From the NCBI GenBank assembly GCA_037447655.1, contig JBBHKE010002910.1, forward strand, positions 1 through 64,000: 64,000 nt of DNA, read 5' to 3'. The stretch's first letter is position 1. The number at the start of each line of letters is the position of its first letter. The notes below the pieces were generated by a model. That model was not told where the DNA came from and did no database searches. It saw nothing but the letters and a program-made list of their open reading frames with translations. Positions 48,150 to 59,870 of this stretch are shown here, in pieces. The translations under genes and the position numbers were made by a program. This DNA is from Zygnema cylindricum. Its lineage: Eukaryota > Streptophyta > Zygnematophyceae > Zygnematales > Zygnemataceae.

Positions 48150-49180
48150 ATTTGTGGGCACTTTACATAATGAAAACGATAAACGTATGCCTTATTTTGG
48201 TTGGGCGTATACACCTACACCAATTTGTACAAATTGTACAGTACACATACACAAAAGTACAAATCTGGTACAGTTGTGTCAATTACTTGATAGTTAGTTC
48301 GATGACCAACTTAGACAAGTGAAAAAGTGCAATGATCATTTATATTTTTGCCACGGTTGTGAACGTCGACCTTCATGTGAAAACAACAGATGACAAGATC
48401 GTCCAAATGTTTCGTAATGAAACTGTAAAGACCACATGCATATAAATTTGTTCCGGATAAGCCACTTCTTATACAAAATCATTTGAACAAAAACCTTGGT
48501 ACCAGATCATTTGAAAGCATATTTAAGTTTTAAAAATGCCGAACACCAAAGTTTAAACGACAAAATCGTTTAAACATTTAAATACTCATTAAGATACTAA
48601 CATAACTTTTTGGAAACAACAATTATTTTGACCTCAAATATAACATATTTGAAAAATTAAAAGAAGAAACAAAGTATTAGTAATAATAATAATACTAATA
48701 GTATAAAAAACTTGATTTTTCTTATTATTATAAATATTTACTTTCTAATCTACTTTTTTTTTTTTTTTTCTTTTTTTTTCACTTATTTATAATATCTATA
48801 ATTATCCCTATCATGTGATTTGGTACAAGAAGCGGCATACAAAAAAAACACTTTTATTTACATGTGGTCCTTAAAGTTTACTTTGCGTAACATTTGGACG
48901 ATCGTGCCTATTGTTGTTTTTATATGATGGTCGACGTTTACAATCGCGACAAAAACATAACAGGCCCCTTACACTTTTTCACAAGGTCGAAGTTGGTCAA
49001 CGGGCTAACCGTTGAATCCTGGCACAACTCTACCGAATTCGTACTATTGTGCACATGGATTGTACAAAATTCGTACTTTTTTGTACATGGATTGTACAAT
49101 TTAGTACAGGTTGACGTAGGCACTTGCGCCCAACCAAAATGACGCTTGCGCTTATCATTTCCCTAAAAATAACAAAATAT
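48150..49180. mobile_element. about 1-kb element with long inverted arms
   Basis: Arms of roughly 300 bp (about 48165-48450 and 48840-49170) are reverse complements with mismatches. Examples are GATCGTCCAAATGTT on the left and AACATTTGGACGATCGT on the right, and TTTTGGTTGGGCG against CGCCCAACCAAAAT. The arms contain TTGTACA-rich text. The AT-rich middle carries no gene. It looks like a foldback-type non-autonomous transposon; target duplications were not resolved. Confidence 0.75.
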
Positions 49181-49516
49181 CGGTATAAAAGGAAAAAAAC
49201 TTATGCAAGAATAAATGAAATGAACATATAAATAAATTAAAGAAAACAAAAAATGAATAAAGAATAAAATGTGGACACTAAAAGTAACCTACACATCTTC
49301 CAAGTTCACGCTAAGTCAAAATTGTCCAAACTCCTACACTTTTTTTTGAGAAGACTTGAAATCGTACACTCATTTACAGAAGGAAAGAAAAGGGTCCAAC
49401 AACAAAAGTAGGAAAAAAGAAAGAGAGACAAAGTGTAGGTCTACCTATTTTTTATGCCGTGAACACATAATGAGAAAAATTATCGACAAGAAACTAAAAA
49501 CCGTACGTCTTCCAAA

Positions 49517-52116
49517 TCAAGAATCACTCCATGTTTTCCACGCTTCATAATCTCGAGAACACAAACCCCCATTTCTTAAATGATGAATATTTTGGGAAAT
49601 TGTCGATCCAGGGTTAGGAATAAAACCCATAGAAGCACAACTACATAGAGCTTGTTCTATGTAAAGACTCATTCCGCGAAGTTCTTTTCCAAAAGTTGTT
49701 TGATTTACATGTAACGGATCCCCGTCAAGTTTTACGGGCGATTTAACGGAAATAAGAGTTTTTATTTCCTCTATAGAAAGTCGGTTGGTAAAGAGACCGT
49801 ACCGTTTAGAAAGTACACGTTCTCGAACCTTTTGTTTCCACGGCGTCAGGTTTTAAAAAAAAAGAAAACAGAAGAAAAAGATAACAATAAGAGAGGAGTC
49901 AAAGAAGAGAGAAAAAAGAAACCAAGGAGAAATTGGTTATGATACCCGATTAAAAATTCCTTTTTTTTTTTGAGGTGGGAAAACAAGAAAATAAAGACAC
50001 TTACAAAAAATAGATGGAAAGAAAAGTACCTTCAAGTCATAGAAAAGAAACTCGATAGGAAAATGAGGGATATAACCTGATCTTCCGAAAATCTCCGAAA
50101 GACGTTTTCGCCATTTATTGGTTCGCAAATCGGTCATAATAAAAAGTGTGACATTTTGTCGCGTTTCCGATTTTAAACCTTCATATAGAGAGTCAAGCTG
50201 GTCAATGATCAATCTGAAAAACAAGCCATACCCACCAAATAAAAGGGTTTCCTCACAAAAAAAACACTAAAAAACATTAAAAAGGCGTTAAAATGTATCG
50301 CCAACTAAAGGGGCTTCCAAAACAAAAAAAACACCGAAGACGTTAAAAGCGTGAAGGAGAATATGAAGGGTTTTCCTCAGAGAAAGAATCACTAAAAACA
50401 TTAAAGAATGTTAAAATGGAAAAACAAGAGAAATGAATTTTCCCACAAGAAACTCTAAAATCAAATAATCTAAAAAAAGAAAAACAGAAAAAAACATTAA
50501 AATGGACCAACAATGGTTTCTTCACAAAGAACAGTAAAATCTAAAGAAACGTTAAACTGGACCATCAATCAAATGGGTTTCCTCACAAAAGCCACTAAAA
50601 ATGTTTAAAAATTCAAACCTTAGAACCTTAAGACGTCAAAACATTAAAACGTCAAAATATTAAATAATTAAAAATGAAAATGAACCAGCCAAGATTTGAA
50701 CCCAGGACCTATGGATTCCGGCCCATTTTTTTTCTAATCCCAACCCGTTTTGGACTCTTTAGAGAGCCTTCAAGCCTGGAAACTAATCAAAACCATTCAA
50801 AATCCTATTAAATTTATCATCAAATATTTTCAAGTTTACAAACGAAAAAACAAATGTGAGAAACGATACACAAATTGAACCGATGCAAGAATTGATAAAA
50901 ATAAAAGGTTATGAAGTAAACAGAAAAAGCACAAGACGTACTTATTTGTTGCATTTTGGGCTAAAGGATCACTGAATTGACCATCTCCTCCTCGATAATG
51001 TAGACATACAAAGCTTCCGTTGGAAAAAGTTTCAGTTTCGGAAATTTTTTTTGCTGCCCGCATAATCGGTCGGGTGAAAGGCAAAAATGATGTCTGGCAA
51101 CTACACAAGAGACAGAAAAATACAAAATAGAACAAAAAAAAAAAACACGATCGGAGAAATTGTGCCTTTGTAAAATTGACAATTTCCCACAAAACTGCTT
51201 TTGGAAGTTCTAATTGCCTCAAAAATAGAGGTTGTACTCTTTTTTAGAATAACACCTTTTATTTCACCTCACCTCAAATTAGAAATAGAAATAGGAGTAG
51301 AAACAGAAATGGAATTAGACATAGAAATAAAAATAGGAATAGAAATAAAAACAGAAAGAGAAATAGAAGTAAAAATAGAAATAGAAATCCAAATGGAATT
51401 ACAAATACAATTTTAATATACAATTACAAATACAAATGCAAATACTAATTAGAATACAGGTACAAATGCAAATACAAGTATGAAGAAGTACTTGTACAAG
51501 TACAAGTGCAAGTACAATTTCTAATACAAATACAAATACAACCACAAAAAAGACAAGCAAAGATAAACACACATATACACAAAAAAACAAATGTTTGTTT
51601 TTTTGTTTATCTCACCTCAAATTACCAACTTTCTCATCTCCGTCGAGAGCCTCGAAATCATAATAATGCATCGCACTTCCTATCGACAATATTTTGCTTT
51701 CCGCAAATCGAGTTCCTTTTGTACCTAAATAGCTCACAACATTTTTCGGTATTGGGATTTTTCGTCCATCTCTTTTCATAATTTCGAGACCCGTCAAAAT
51801 GTATTCGTGCTCGAATTCCGGTAAAATACCGGGAGAGAAATTAGGACATATTCCGTTTAGTTTTCCAGAACGGAAATAATCCGTCGCGTTTCCGTTACTG
51901 TCTCTGAACGCATAGAAACAGTAAACATCGGCTTTTACATGTTATTGATTCTTGCCTTTAGACAAAATGCATCAAAAAGACTATTATAAAATGTCATACT
52001 ACTGTGACTTATTTGACCTATTAGCTGTAACCTTTTCAAAAGGAAATCTGTCAACTAAATTTTTTTGAATTTTGAATTATCTACAGAATCAGATTGAACT
52101 CTTGAACACAAATATA

Positions 52117-52165
<49 letters not shown>

Positions 52166-55100
52166 TAGTATACATATGCTATCATATTTGTAGGTATCAA
52201 TCAATACAATATTCTTGAAAAACACGCAAAAACAGATTATAACATAAAAAAAGGAGGAAGCAAATTACCTCCCATAAGTCCAGATCATATTGGAGCAATC
52301 ACTTCTCAGCCGAGAAACAAGAGGCCATTTGTACCCTTCTCCTTCTACGTCTCTCCCTCTCTCTCCTTCTCCCTCTCTCCCTTCCTCTCCCTCTCCCTCT
52401 ATCTCTTTCTCTCCCTCGCCGTCTCTCTCCCCCTCTCCCTCTCTCTCGTCCTCTCCCTCTCCATCAACCCCTCGCTCTCCCTCCCCCTTTCCTTCTGCCT
52501 CTCCCTCTCTCTCTCCCTGTCCCTCACCCTCCTTCCACATATTTCCCAATAAATGCCCACACTTGTCCATAGGCGTCCCCGGAAATCGATGAGATAATGG
52601 AGTACTTCTTTGTCTCTTCGAAAAATAATTTACGATTTCTCCACACCAACTGCAATTTGAAAGTGGTACGGAAATATCGAGACCACAAAAAATAGCCACA
52701 AAAAGACGAAAATCGATTGTCTTTACTAGGTCTGTTTTCATATAAAAACCCAAAAAAAGAAACATTTTGAGACATCTGTGACCGAAAACTTATTTTTATT
52801 AGTTAAAAAAAAATTGTGTTTGAATAGACCGAAAATGTGAAAAAGACAAAATTTACGGAACGGAAAGCGTATAATTTTTATGTTTGATTTTTTTTTTAAA
52901 GTGTTGCCTTAAAACAGTTTCAAAAGCTTAAAAATCAGACTCTGGTAGGAAAAAAAAAAAAGAGATGGGGGGGGGAGAGTGGGAGAGAGAGAGAGGGAAA
53001 GGGAGAGAAGGAGAGAGAGAGAGAGACTAACCTCTAGAAAGGTAAGAAACATCGACAACATCGGCCATAGAAACATAATTTTCGGATTTAAGAAGTCGTG
53101 AAATAGCTTTCCAGGCGTCTTTTCTCATCTGAAAATAATAAAAAAAGTTATATTCACATATTGGTTTAACTTCAAACTTCAAATAAAACCAAATTTCTTC
53201 AATTTTCGTCATAAAAATCTACACGTCCATCGCTATTGGAGTTGGTAAATAATAAGCGTTAACACTTTATTAAAATTAAACACACTAAATTATGTTCAGC
53301 CACGTGCCTCGTGATGAGCCATTTAACTAATAATGTTTTTAACACTAATTTATGATTTTGGGACAATAGAACACTCAGTCGAATTAGAGTTATCAACTCT
53401 AATAACGATGATCAGTGTAATGTAATACATCTATCAAAATCAAAAACAATTTATCGTGATGTTCATAAATCGAATTATTAACAAGCTTAGCTAACCGATA
53501 AGTGCCCGGAAAACCTTAGTACATAAAATAGTACCTATATCTACAACAAATAGAATGTAATATCTGGCCAAATCTTGACCATACACTTAATTGGATGTAA
53601 ATTCTGCGTATAAAATCCGAAAAAAAACATTTAGTACACATAGCTTTTTTCCTGCAGAAATTCATTATGGTACCATACACTGCCCATCGCTATTAGTGTT
53701 TTTTTTTTACGCAAAATCATAAATTAATGTTAATAAGTATAGTTAGGTGACTGACCCATATTGAGCCACGTTGAAAGGCATGATTTATTGCAGTTCATTC
53801 TAATAAAGTGTTAACGCTAATAATTCACTGACTCTCATAGCGATTCACTTTGTAGTGGACACCATGTATCGTTATTAGCACCACTGTTTTTTTTCCACCA
53901 CTAAAATCGTCTTTTCTCGTCTTTTCTCCATGCACACTTGTCGGATTATTAATCTGACGGTGGTTCTTTCAACCTCCTCTTTTTTAAAAGATGTTTAATT
54001 CGACGATTGTGATGGGTAAGGATCGCATCTTCCAAGCGGCTTTCTCCAAACAAAAATCGGAGAGGTGTACACGGACGAAAAAAACTTTGAGGCTAAAAAC
54101 AATACACTGTGTACCTTGTTGAGAAAAATTCCAGCCTCAACAGCTGTCGAAACAAAACATTCCAATAGTATGAAAATAAATGTACGGATACTGATAATAC
54201 AGTGATATCGCCATCAATACATCGCAATAATGAACGATAAAAGTTATCGTCTCCATACATAGATTATCAAGACCCTAAAAAAAAACATATAGATTATTTG
54301 CAAATCTTGCTCAATATACATCACTAAAATACCGTAAAAAACGCTAAAAAACCCTAGGATGAAACAAAACCCTTAGAAACCCTAAAGAAATCCTCGAGGT
54401 GAAACATTTTCAAACAGATATATGATTTTTTGGGTTTTGAGAAACTTAATTTTTTTTTTGATTTTTTTTGGTTGACAGTAATTTTTTTGTGGAATTTTTG
54501 GGATTTAGCATTTTTTCGGAACTTGACAGTTTTTCTAAAAAAAAATAGGATTTTGACTTTTTTTTGACAAATTTTAAGGTTTTGAGAAGTACCACATTTG
54601 ATTTTCTTGCTGTCCCGTATTCACACCGACCAAACCAATGGTCAAAATGTCGTAAAATAGGGGGTACAATTAGGGTTCTGAAATCAGTCAATTTAAAAAA
54701 AAAAAAAAACCCAATGCTCCTTCAGCAGACAATGTTCAAAATCTGTAAAAAAATGTAAAAAATGTATTAAATCTATAAAATGAACAAAATGTATAGAATG
54801 CACAAGATTTACAAAATGAAAAAATGTAGAAAATGTGCAAAAATGCACGAATCATATAAAATGCACAAAATCCACAGAGTTATAATAGGAACAAAATATA
54901 TAAAATGTCTTTATTAGCTATAAACAGTTATAGATAGGTCATAAAAACAGTTTAGATGGGTCATATAAAAAATAACTTTCTTAAAAGGAAGTATTAAATC
55001 ATTAGTCTTTTAGTGTTGAAAACCTTTAAAGATTGAGAGAAATAATGTTATTTTGCGAGCTTTTTTCGAGTTTTTCGAAGAACTCATGACAGAATACAAA

Positions 55101-56731
55101 AGAGAAAGAGGAGAGACGGAAGAGAAGGGAAAGATGAGAAATGAAAGGGGAGGGAGACAAACATGTTAAGAGACCCGTGACTCGGAAGTGAGAGGATAGA
55201 GGGGAAGAGGATAAAGGGGAAGAAGGGAGAGGGAGAGAAATAAGGACAAGGAGAGGGACAAGCCTTTTGGGACACTCGTGACTCAGAAGAGAGAGGAGGG
55301 GGAAGGGATAGGGAGAAAATAAGAAGGTGGTGGACAAACATGTTGGGAAATTCATGACCCATAAGTGAGAGAGAGAGAGGAACCTGTTAGGAGATTCATA
55401 ACTTGGAAGAGAGAGGAGAGAGGGGAGAGAACGAAAAGGGAGAGGAAGGAGGAGATGGACAAACTTGTTGGGGAATTTATGACTCAGAGAAGAGAGGAGA
55501 GGGAAGAAGGGAAAGAAGGGAAACAAGGAAGAAGGGAAAGGGAGTGAAACAAGGAGAGAGACAAACCTGTTAAGGAGGCCGGCCAATCGGAGGGCATGTT
55601 TGAAGCTAATGAGTTGATTCCCGAAACCACTATGTGGGGCATACCACAAAAACTTTTCATTTTCTTCAACACTTAAAAGTTTTTCTTGAACGCTTAAATT
55701 TTTTTCTTCAACGGTTAAAAGTCTGTCTATAGGAGAATGGAGAGGATTTGGTCTTCGAAAAGATAAAATATCTGCGAGGATAATCGCACACAAAAGGGTC
55801 ACCAAAAAACAAAAATATGGACATTTTTCAGTATTAACAAAAGTAGATTTTTTCTTCAAAGATCAATTAATCGAATTTTTCAAGAATTTAAAAAGTTGTA
55901 AGAAACAGTATACACAATAAAAATAAACACTCAAACTTCGTCACGGTAAGTGTTGAGAGTTTTGATTTTTTCATAATATACACGTGTGGAAAAATTCAAA
56001 AGTAGTAGCACAATCAAGGTCTCATATTATCTTTTGTTATACAACTTTTTAAGATAAAAAAATATTTACATTCGTTTATGTTCATGTTTGTAATTGTACA
56101 CCATTTCAATCCTAACGCATATCCTAAACTTAGTTTTTAAAGTGACACTCTGCCTAAGAGCCTTAACCCTAATTGTGTCTAAAAAAAACTTTCAAACAAC
56201 CCTAATTCTAGTCCCACCCTTATCTTACCTTAAAGCTAATCTTAGTTTAAGCCTTCACCCTAATAAAACCCTAATCCTGACCATGATTCTGCAGTTCTTC
56301 GCCAAAAACTTTCCTTAACCCTAACCCTAAACCTAACCCTAACTGTCACTAACCCTAACTGTTCAACCTAAACCTAAGCCTATGTCAACCCTAAGCCTAA
56401 TGTTAACCCTAAACCTAACCCTAAATCTAACTCTAACACCAACCCTAACCCTAACTCTTACATTAACTCACAAGTCTAGCAATCCAGTATTCCTTGACTT
56501 TATAAGTTTACATAGAACATGAAAGTTCACAAACGACAAAGTATAATTATGCAAACATCATTGATAAATGCGAAACTACAAAAAAAAAACAAAAACAACA
56601 ACAAACAAAAAAAATAAAAATTATTCGATCTTACCAGGAAAATGGTACCCTAAGACACGAAAAATAGTGATTCCCACGCATATGGCAAGAAGAGACCATA
56701 AAATAGAAGATTGCCTTGACCGAAAACCCAT
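49517..56731 (-). CDS. O-fucosyltransferase-family glycosyltransferase, eleven exons
   Basis: Exons in transcript order: 56731-56635, 55771-55567, 54677-54593, 53128-53032, 52731-52528, 52335-52269, 51903-51616, 51217-51149, 51100-50942, 50213-50030, 49828-49517 (TGA). Every join agrees in phase; 588 residues. These enzymes transfer fucose from GDP-fucose to proteins or glycans in the secretory pathway. A single hydrophobic segment near residues 8-27 suits a type II membrane anchor, followed by a stem of repeated LSVQEKLLSVEE-like text. GFGNQLISFKHAL (about 81-93) and LIVPPILRHFD (about 103-113) match the start of the PF10250-type domain. HYRGGD (405-410) corresponds to the HxRxxD-type nucleotide-sugar motif. 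The end contains GFIPNPGSTISQN. Exon 2 must begin at 55771, because open text upstream of it is the intron's pyrimidine tract. Least certain are the exon 3 donor and the exon 5/6 junction. Substrate is unknown. Confidence 0.87.
50214..50941. repeat. fucosyltransferase intron 9 with loose tandem repeats
   Basis: About 50234-50630 holds roughly 80-bp loose repeats with GGGTTTCCTCACAAA and AACATTAAAA words. At about 50690-50715 a tRNA B-box-like GGGTTCAAATC is present on the minus strand without the rest of a tRNA. Confidence 0.6.
51218..51615. repeat. fucosyltransferase intron 7 minisatellite
   Basis: GAAATA-type repeats (about 51285-51400) and ACAAATACAAAT-type repeats (about 51400-51560). 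Near the 3' end of the intron (about 51260-51280) lies a second copy of the exon 7 donor region. Confidence 0.85.
52118..52154. repeat. (AT)n microsatellite in fucosyltransferase intron 6
   Basis: Pure AT dinucleotides followed by a short (AC)n. Confidence 0.95.
52336..52527 (-). other. GA-rich segment: intron or in-frame insert of the fucosyltransferase
   Basis: On the coding strand this is GAGAGG-rich, 192 bases, open throughout and a multiple of three. A GT donor (GAGG/GTGAGG) and an AG acceptor exist at the right phases, but the tract before the acceptor is purine, not pyrimidine. If retained it adds 64 residues rich in E, G, R and D. Confidence 0.6.
53217..53853. mobile_element. worn copies of a MITE-related repeat in fucosyltransferase intron 3
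   Basis: Two stretches (about 53217-53440 and 53671-53853) carry CATCGCTATTAG/AGCGATTCAC ends like the hairpin MITEs but a different interior with CATAAATTA and GAGCCACGT words. They are probably a related subfamily. Confidence 0.5.
53856..54112. mobile_element. hairpin MITE copy F in fucosyltransferase intron 3
   Basis: Starts near CACCATGTATCGTTATTAG and ends near ACACTGTGTACC, with CATGCACACTTGTCGGAT inside. The most diverged full-length copy. Confidence 0.65.
55085..55566. repeat. fucosyltransferase intron 2: tandem copies of the exon 2 donor region
   Basis: Units of about 75-105 bp, each containing a form of ACAAACATGTTGGGA plus CATGACTC and a GAGAGG tract, start near 55152, 55258, 55332, 55379 and 55457. 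The true exon 2 donor region (55561-55575, ACAAACCTGTTAAGG) is the outermost copy. Confidence 0.85.
56110..56470. repeat. telomere-like repeats in fucosyltransferase intron 1
   Basis: Degenerate AACCCTAA and CCTAAACC units. They are interstitial and mixed, not a chromosome end. Confidence 0.85.
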
Positions 56732-56846
56732 TTCTTACAAAAAATCTGTTGAAAAACCTCACAACTTTTTAGCAATTAGCATAAAGCCGAACTGCGCAAA
56801 CGCGTGCGAACGCTATATCTAGTAACCACGTATTACAGGCATACTA

Positions 56847-57642
56847 CACCGTGTATCGCTATTAGTGTTAATATTTTTTACGCCACTTAAAACATCTTTT
56901 CTCCGTACACACGTGTCCGATTTTCAATTTGAGACCGCCAATTGGAAGCTGAGAATCTTACCTTTCAATCGCAACCGTCAGATTAACAATCCGACAAGTG
57001 TGTACGGAGAAAAGATGTTTTAAGCGTTGATGTCCAATTCGTACGGATTTCAACTTTTTTACGAAAACTACGTAGTATTCGTTGATTATATACTTTTCGT
57101 AAAATTCGTGTAGATTTCGCTGTACGGGCATCTGCGAAAGCGTACGAAACCGTAATCCTAGAAAATCTTAAAAATATCTTAATATGTACGAAAACTTAAC
57201 AGAAATGTACGATACTTTACGAAAAGTGTACCCTAAAAAACCTAATTCATGACTCTAATATAGTGCCATCGTAAATAGTGTGGTGTACGGTCTGTCAGAG
57301 ACGTACTTTTTTGTACTTTTTCAAGTAGAAAAGTACAGAAAAGATATTCACGCTGTCAAGGAGTCGCGCTAACATGTAATTGCGTAAATATTTTCCGGCA
57401 TTCGCGGATGTCAAAAAAACGCGACGGCGTACGATTTGAACAATTTCGTAAATGCACATATTTTAGTGTGGAGATATTCTGCACCGAAAATTTTTACAAA
57501 GCAGTTTGCAAATTAGAGTATACGAAAAATTAGAATAAAAATTATTTCAAAAAAAAAACGACATTCCCAATTAGCGTAAATAACGCTAATTGTTTCATTA
57601 CGCTATCTATTTCATTACGCTAATAGCGATTCACGGTGTACC
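56847..57642. mobile_element. hairpin MITE copy G, split by another repeat
   Basis: The left part, 56847-57025, starts CACCGTGTATCGCTATTAG. The end AATAGCGATTCACGGTGTACC appears only at about 57621-57642. The intervening roughly 580 bp is rich in CGTACG words and resembles 15290-15375. The MITE lies about 120 bp upstream of the fucosyltransferase start codon. Confidence 0.75.
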
Positions 57643-59870
57643 ATTAACAGAAGTGTTATGTACAATTGCTGGTGGGACAAGAGTCACAAAACCAATATGT
57701 CGGATAGCCAACATCAGAGGTCACGATCGGGTACCCGAATCCGTACTTTATCCGTACCCGGCCGGCCGCGTCGGTCCGGAACCGATTCGGGTGCCAAATT
57801 TTGGGGGCCGGCCGGATTCGGCCGGGTGATTAAAAAATAAATAAAATAAATCGGGTACGGCAGGGTAAGCTAGAAAAAAAAAAAAAAATGTCGGATTCGG
57901 ATTGTTGAAATTTTGACTTTTGTGAGCTCTGGCCAACATGTAAACTGATCCGTTGGCCAAGTTAATCTGGCCAAGTTAACATCGGTAATTTATGGTTTGT
58001 ATATGGTTTATTATTATTGCCATAATAAATTACAAAACTTCGTTAGTTGTTGTGGGATTCAGGGTACTGCTTTTTTGGTGGCGATGGGTTAAAGGTTGGA
58101 GTGCGAAAGTTGCAAGAGAGAGTTCGCGATATTGTTGAAGGAGATATTTATTTTTTATATTTATTGCAAAACTTGCGATGGAAAAACCATTTGGTTACAA
58201 AGGGGGTAAAAAAACAAAAGGAAACATGTAAAGACTATAAGAGTCACGAGAAAATAGGCAAAGAGGTCATATATGTGGCAAGGAGACATATATCTTAGTT
58301 AAAACTGTTTTTGTGGTGGTTTCCGCAATGTGTCTTTTGTTTTTTTTTTTGAAGTCTTTGGGTTTTTTTATATTACTACTATAGGGATGCCGTTGTCTAC
58401 TATTATCTTTTCGTCCATTTTAGAGCGATTGTTTTTAAAGTTTGGTTTCCTATTCTAAGCATTAATTTATATTTTTTTTTATATAAACCCATTCTTCTAT
58501 ACTGTTGAAACAACAAAGTTTTTTTTCTTTGGACCAACAATGCATATTCGAAACTTAAAAAAATTGTTTGATTGGTCATACTCCTCAACGGACGTTTCCA
58601 TAACCCTTTCCAAACCATCACAAAAATACGAACATTTTTGAACGAGAAAAATTGGAAAAAAAAGTGTTGTGTGTTTCTCCCCGACTATTTTTTTCCCCTT
58701 TCCATGTGTTTCTTATTAGATTTCTATTTGTTAAATTCACATGCACTTCATATTATGATTAGTGTTGTTGTTTATGCTGCAAGCATCTCCAATGAATTTA
58801 AATATTGTTAAAATTACTTTATCATTTAGGTGATACATTCATACAATTATTTCTGATAAAAGTCTAATGATCTGTTTGCAATGCGTTTTACCTTTTTATC
58901 TCCTCTATAATATTTTCTATCCATACTGTCTCAATGTTGGAAATATTTTATTTTAATGACATTTTTTTTTTTCAAATGGTAACCCAAATTTACCAAGTGG
59001 TTAAAATGACATTTTCTTTTGAAAGTAACCGCATTTACTAAAAATCTCCATGCAAAAGTGCGATTAAAAGGAAAAATTCCAATACCAAAAAAGACAAAAA
59101 CGGAGTGAAAACCAAAATTCTAACCACTAAAAGACATTATAACAAAAAGTCATTAAAATCACACGTTTTCAACACCACAAAAAAAATTAACCAAAAACAA
59201 GATCATCAAAACATTTACACAAATTATTAAACGGTTCTTCTCTTAATATTAAAACACCTTCCTAGTTGTTAGAAAAAAAATCAAAAATCGTATGGGATAC
59301 TAAAAAAATTAACTTTTTTATTGTACAAGAATGAAACCCTACTTGGACCACAAATCCTAAATCGTCTTAACAACAAAATAGAAAAACCAAAAGTTGACGT
59401 CCAATTCCATTATATTCGTACAACTATCGAACAAAAACTTTTACGATCGATTTTACTTATTTACATCGCAATCGAAAAAATACATCGACATTTACTTTCA
59501 AAATTATTGCACTCGTCGTTGACAAGATACTTTCAATTAAATTCATCCCCAAAAAGGGAAAAAAGAAGATATGGCCATATTAAAATGCACTCATTATATA
59601 TACAATTTTGGTTTCCAAACTTTTGAAAAAGAAAATGCCTACCCAAAATGGTGTGGATCTCACCATTTTAATTGAAATCCTAAACCGGTATTGGTTGTTC
59701 ACAAAACAAGCTTTCTTGATCCAATCGAACCACCTAATATCCACACCTCCCTTTCCCTTTCCCTCCCCCTCTCCCCCTCCCCATTCCCATCCCCCTACCC
59801 CTCCTCCCCCTCCCTCTCTCTCACTCTCTCTCTTTCTCTTTCCTGCTTCCCTCCCTCTCCCTCCCTCCCT
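57643..59870. other. spacer with a GC-rich GGGTACCCG segment
   Basis: About 57725-57865 is GC-rich and contains GGGTACCCGAATCCG, CCGGCCGGCCGCG and their partial inverted forms, like transposon ends seen in many eukaryotes. The rest (57900-59750) is AT-rich. Open frames at 58047-58298 and 59321-59626 have no recognisable domain. A pyrimidine microsatellite (59750-59870) abuts the stop codon of the next gene. Confidence 0.5.

Noticed and set aside
50690-50730. tRNA gene on the minus strand
   Set aside because: Only a B-box/T-arm-like word is present; there is no acceptor stem, D arm or anticodon arm. The same applies to about 62710-62735 and 30100-30165.
55026-55859. One long minus-strand frame as a single-exon gene
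   Set aside because: It has no in-frame ATG at its start. Its first part is a pyrimidine-rich intron end, and its second half is the repetitive intron 2; only 55567-55771 is exon.
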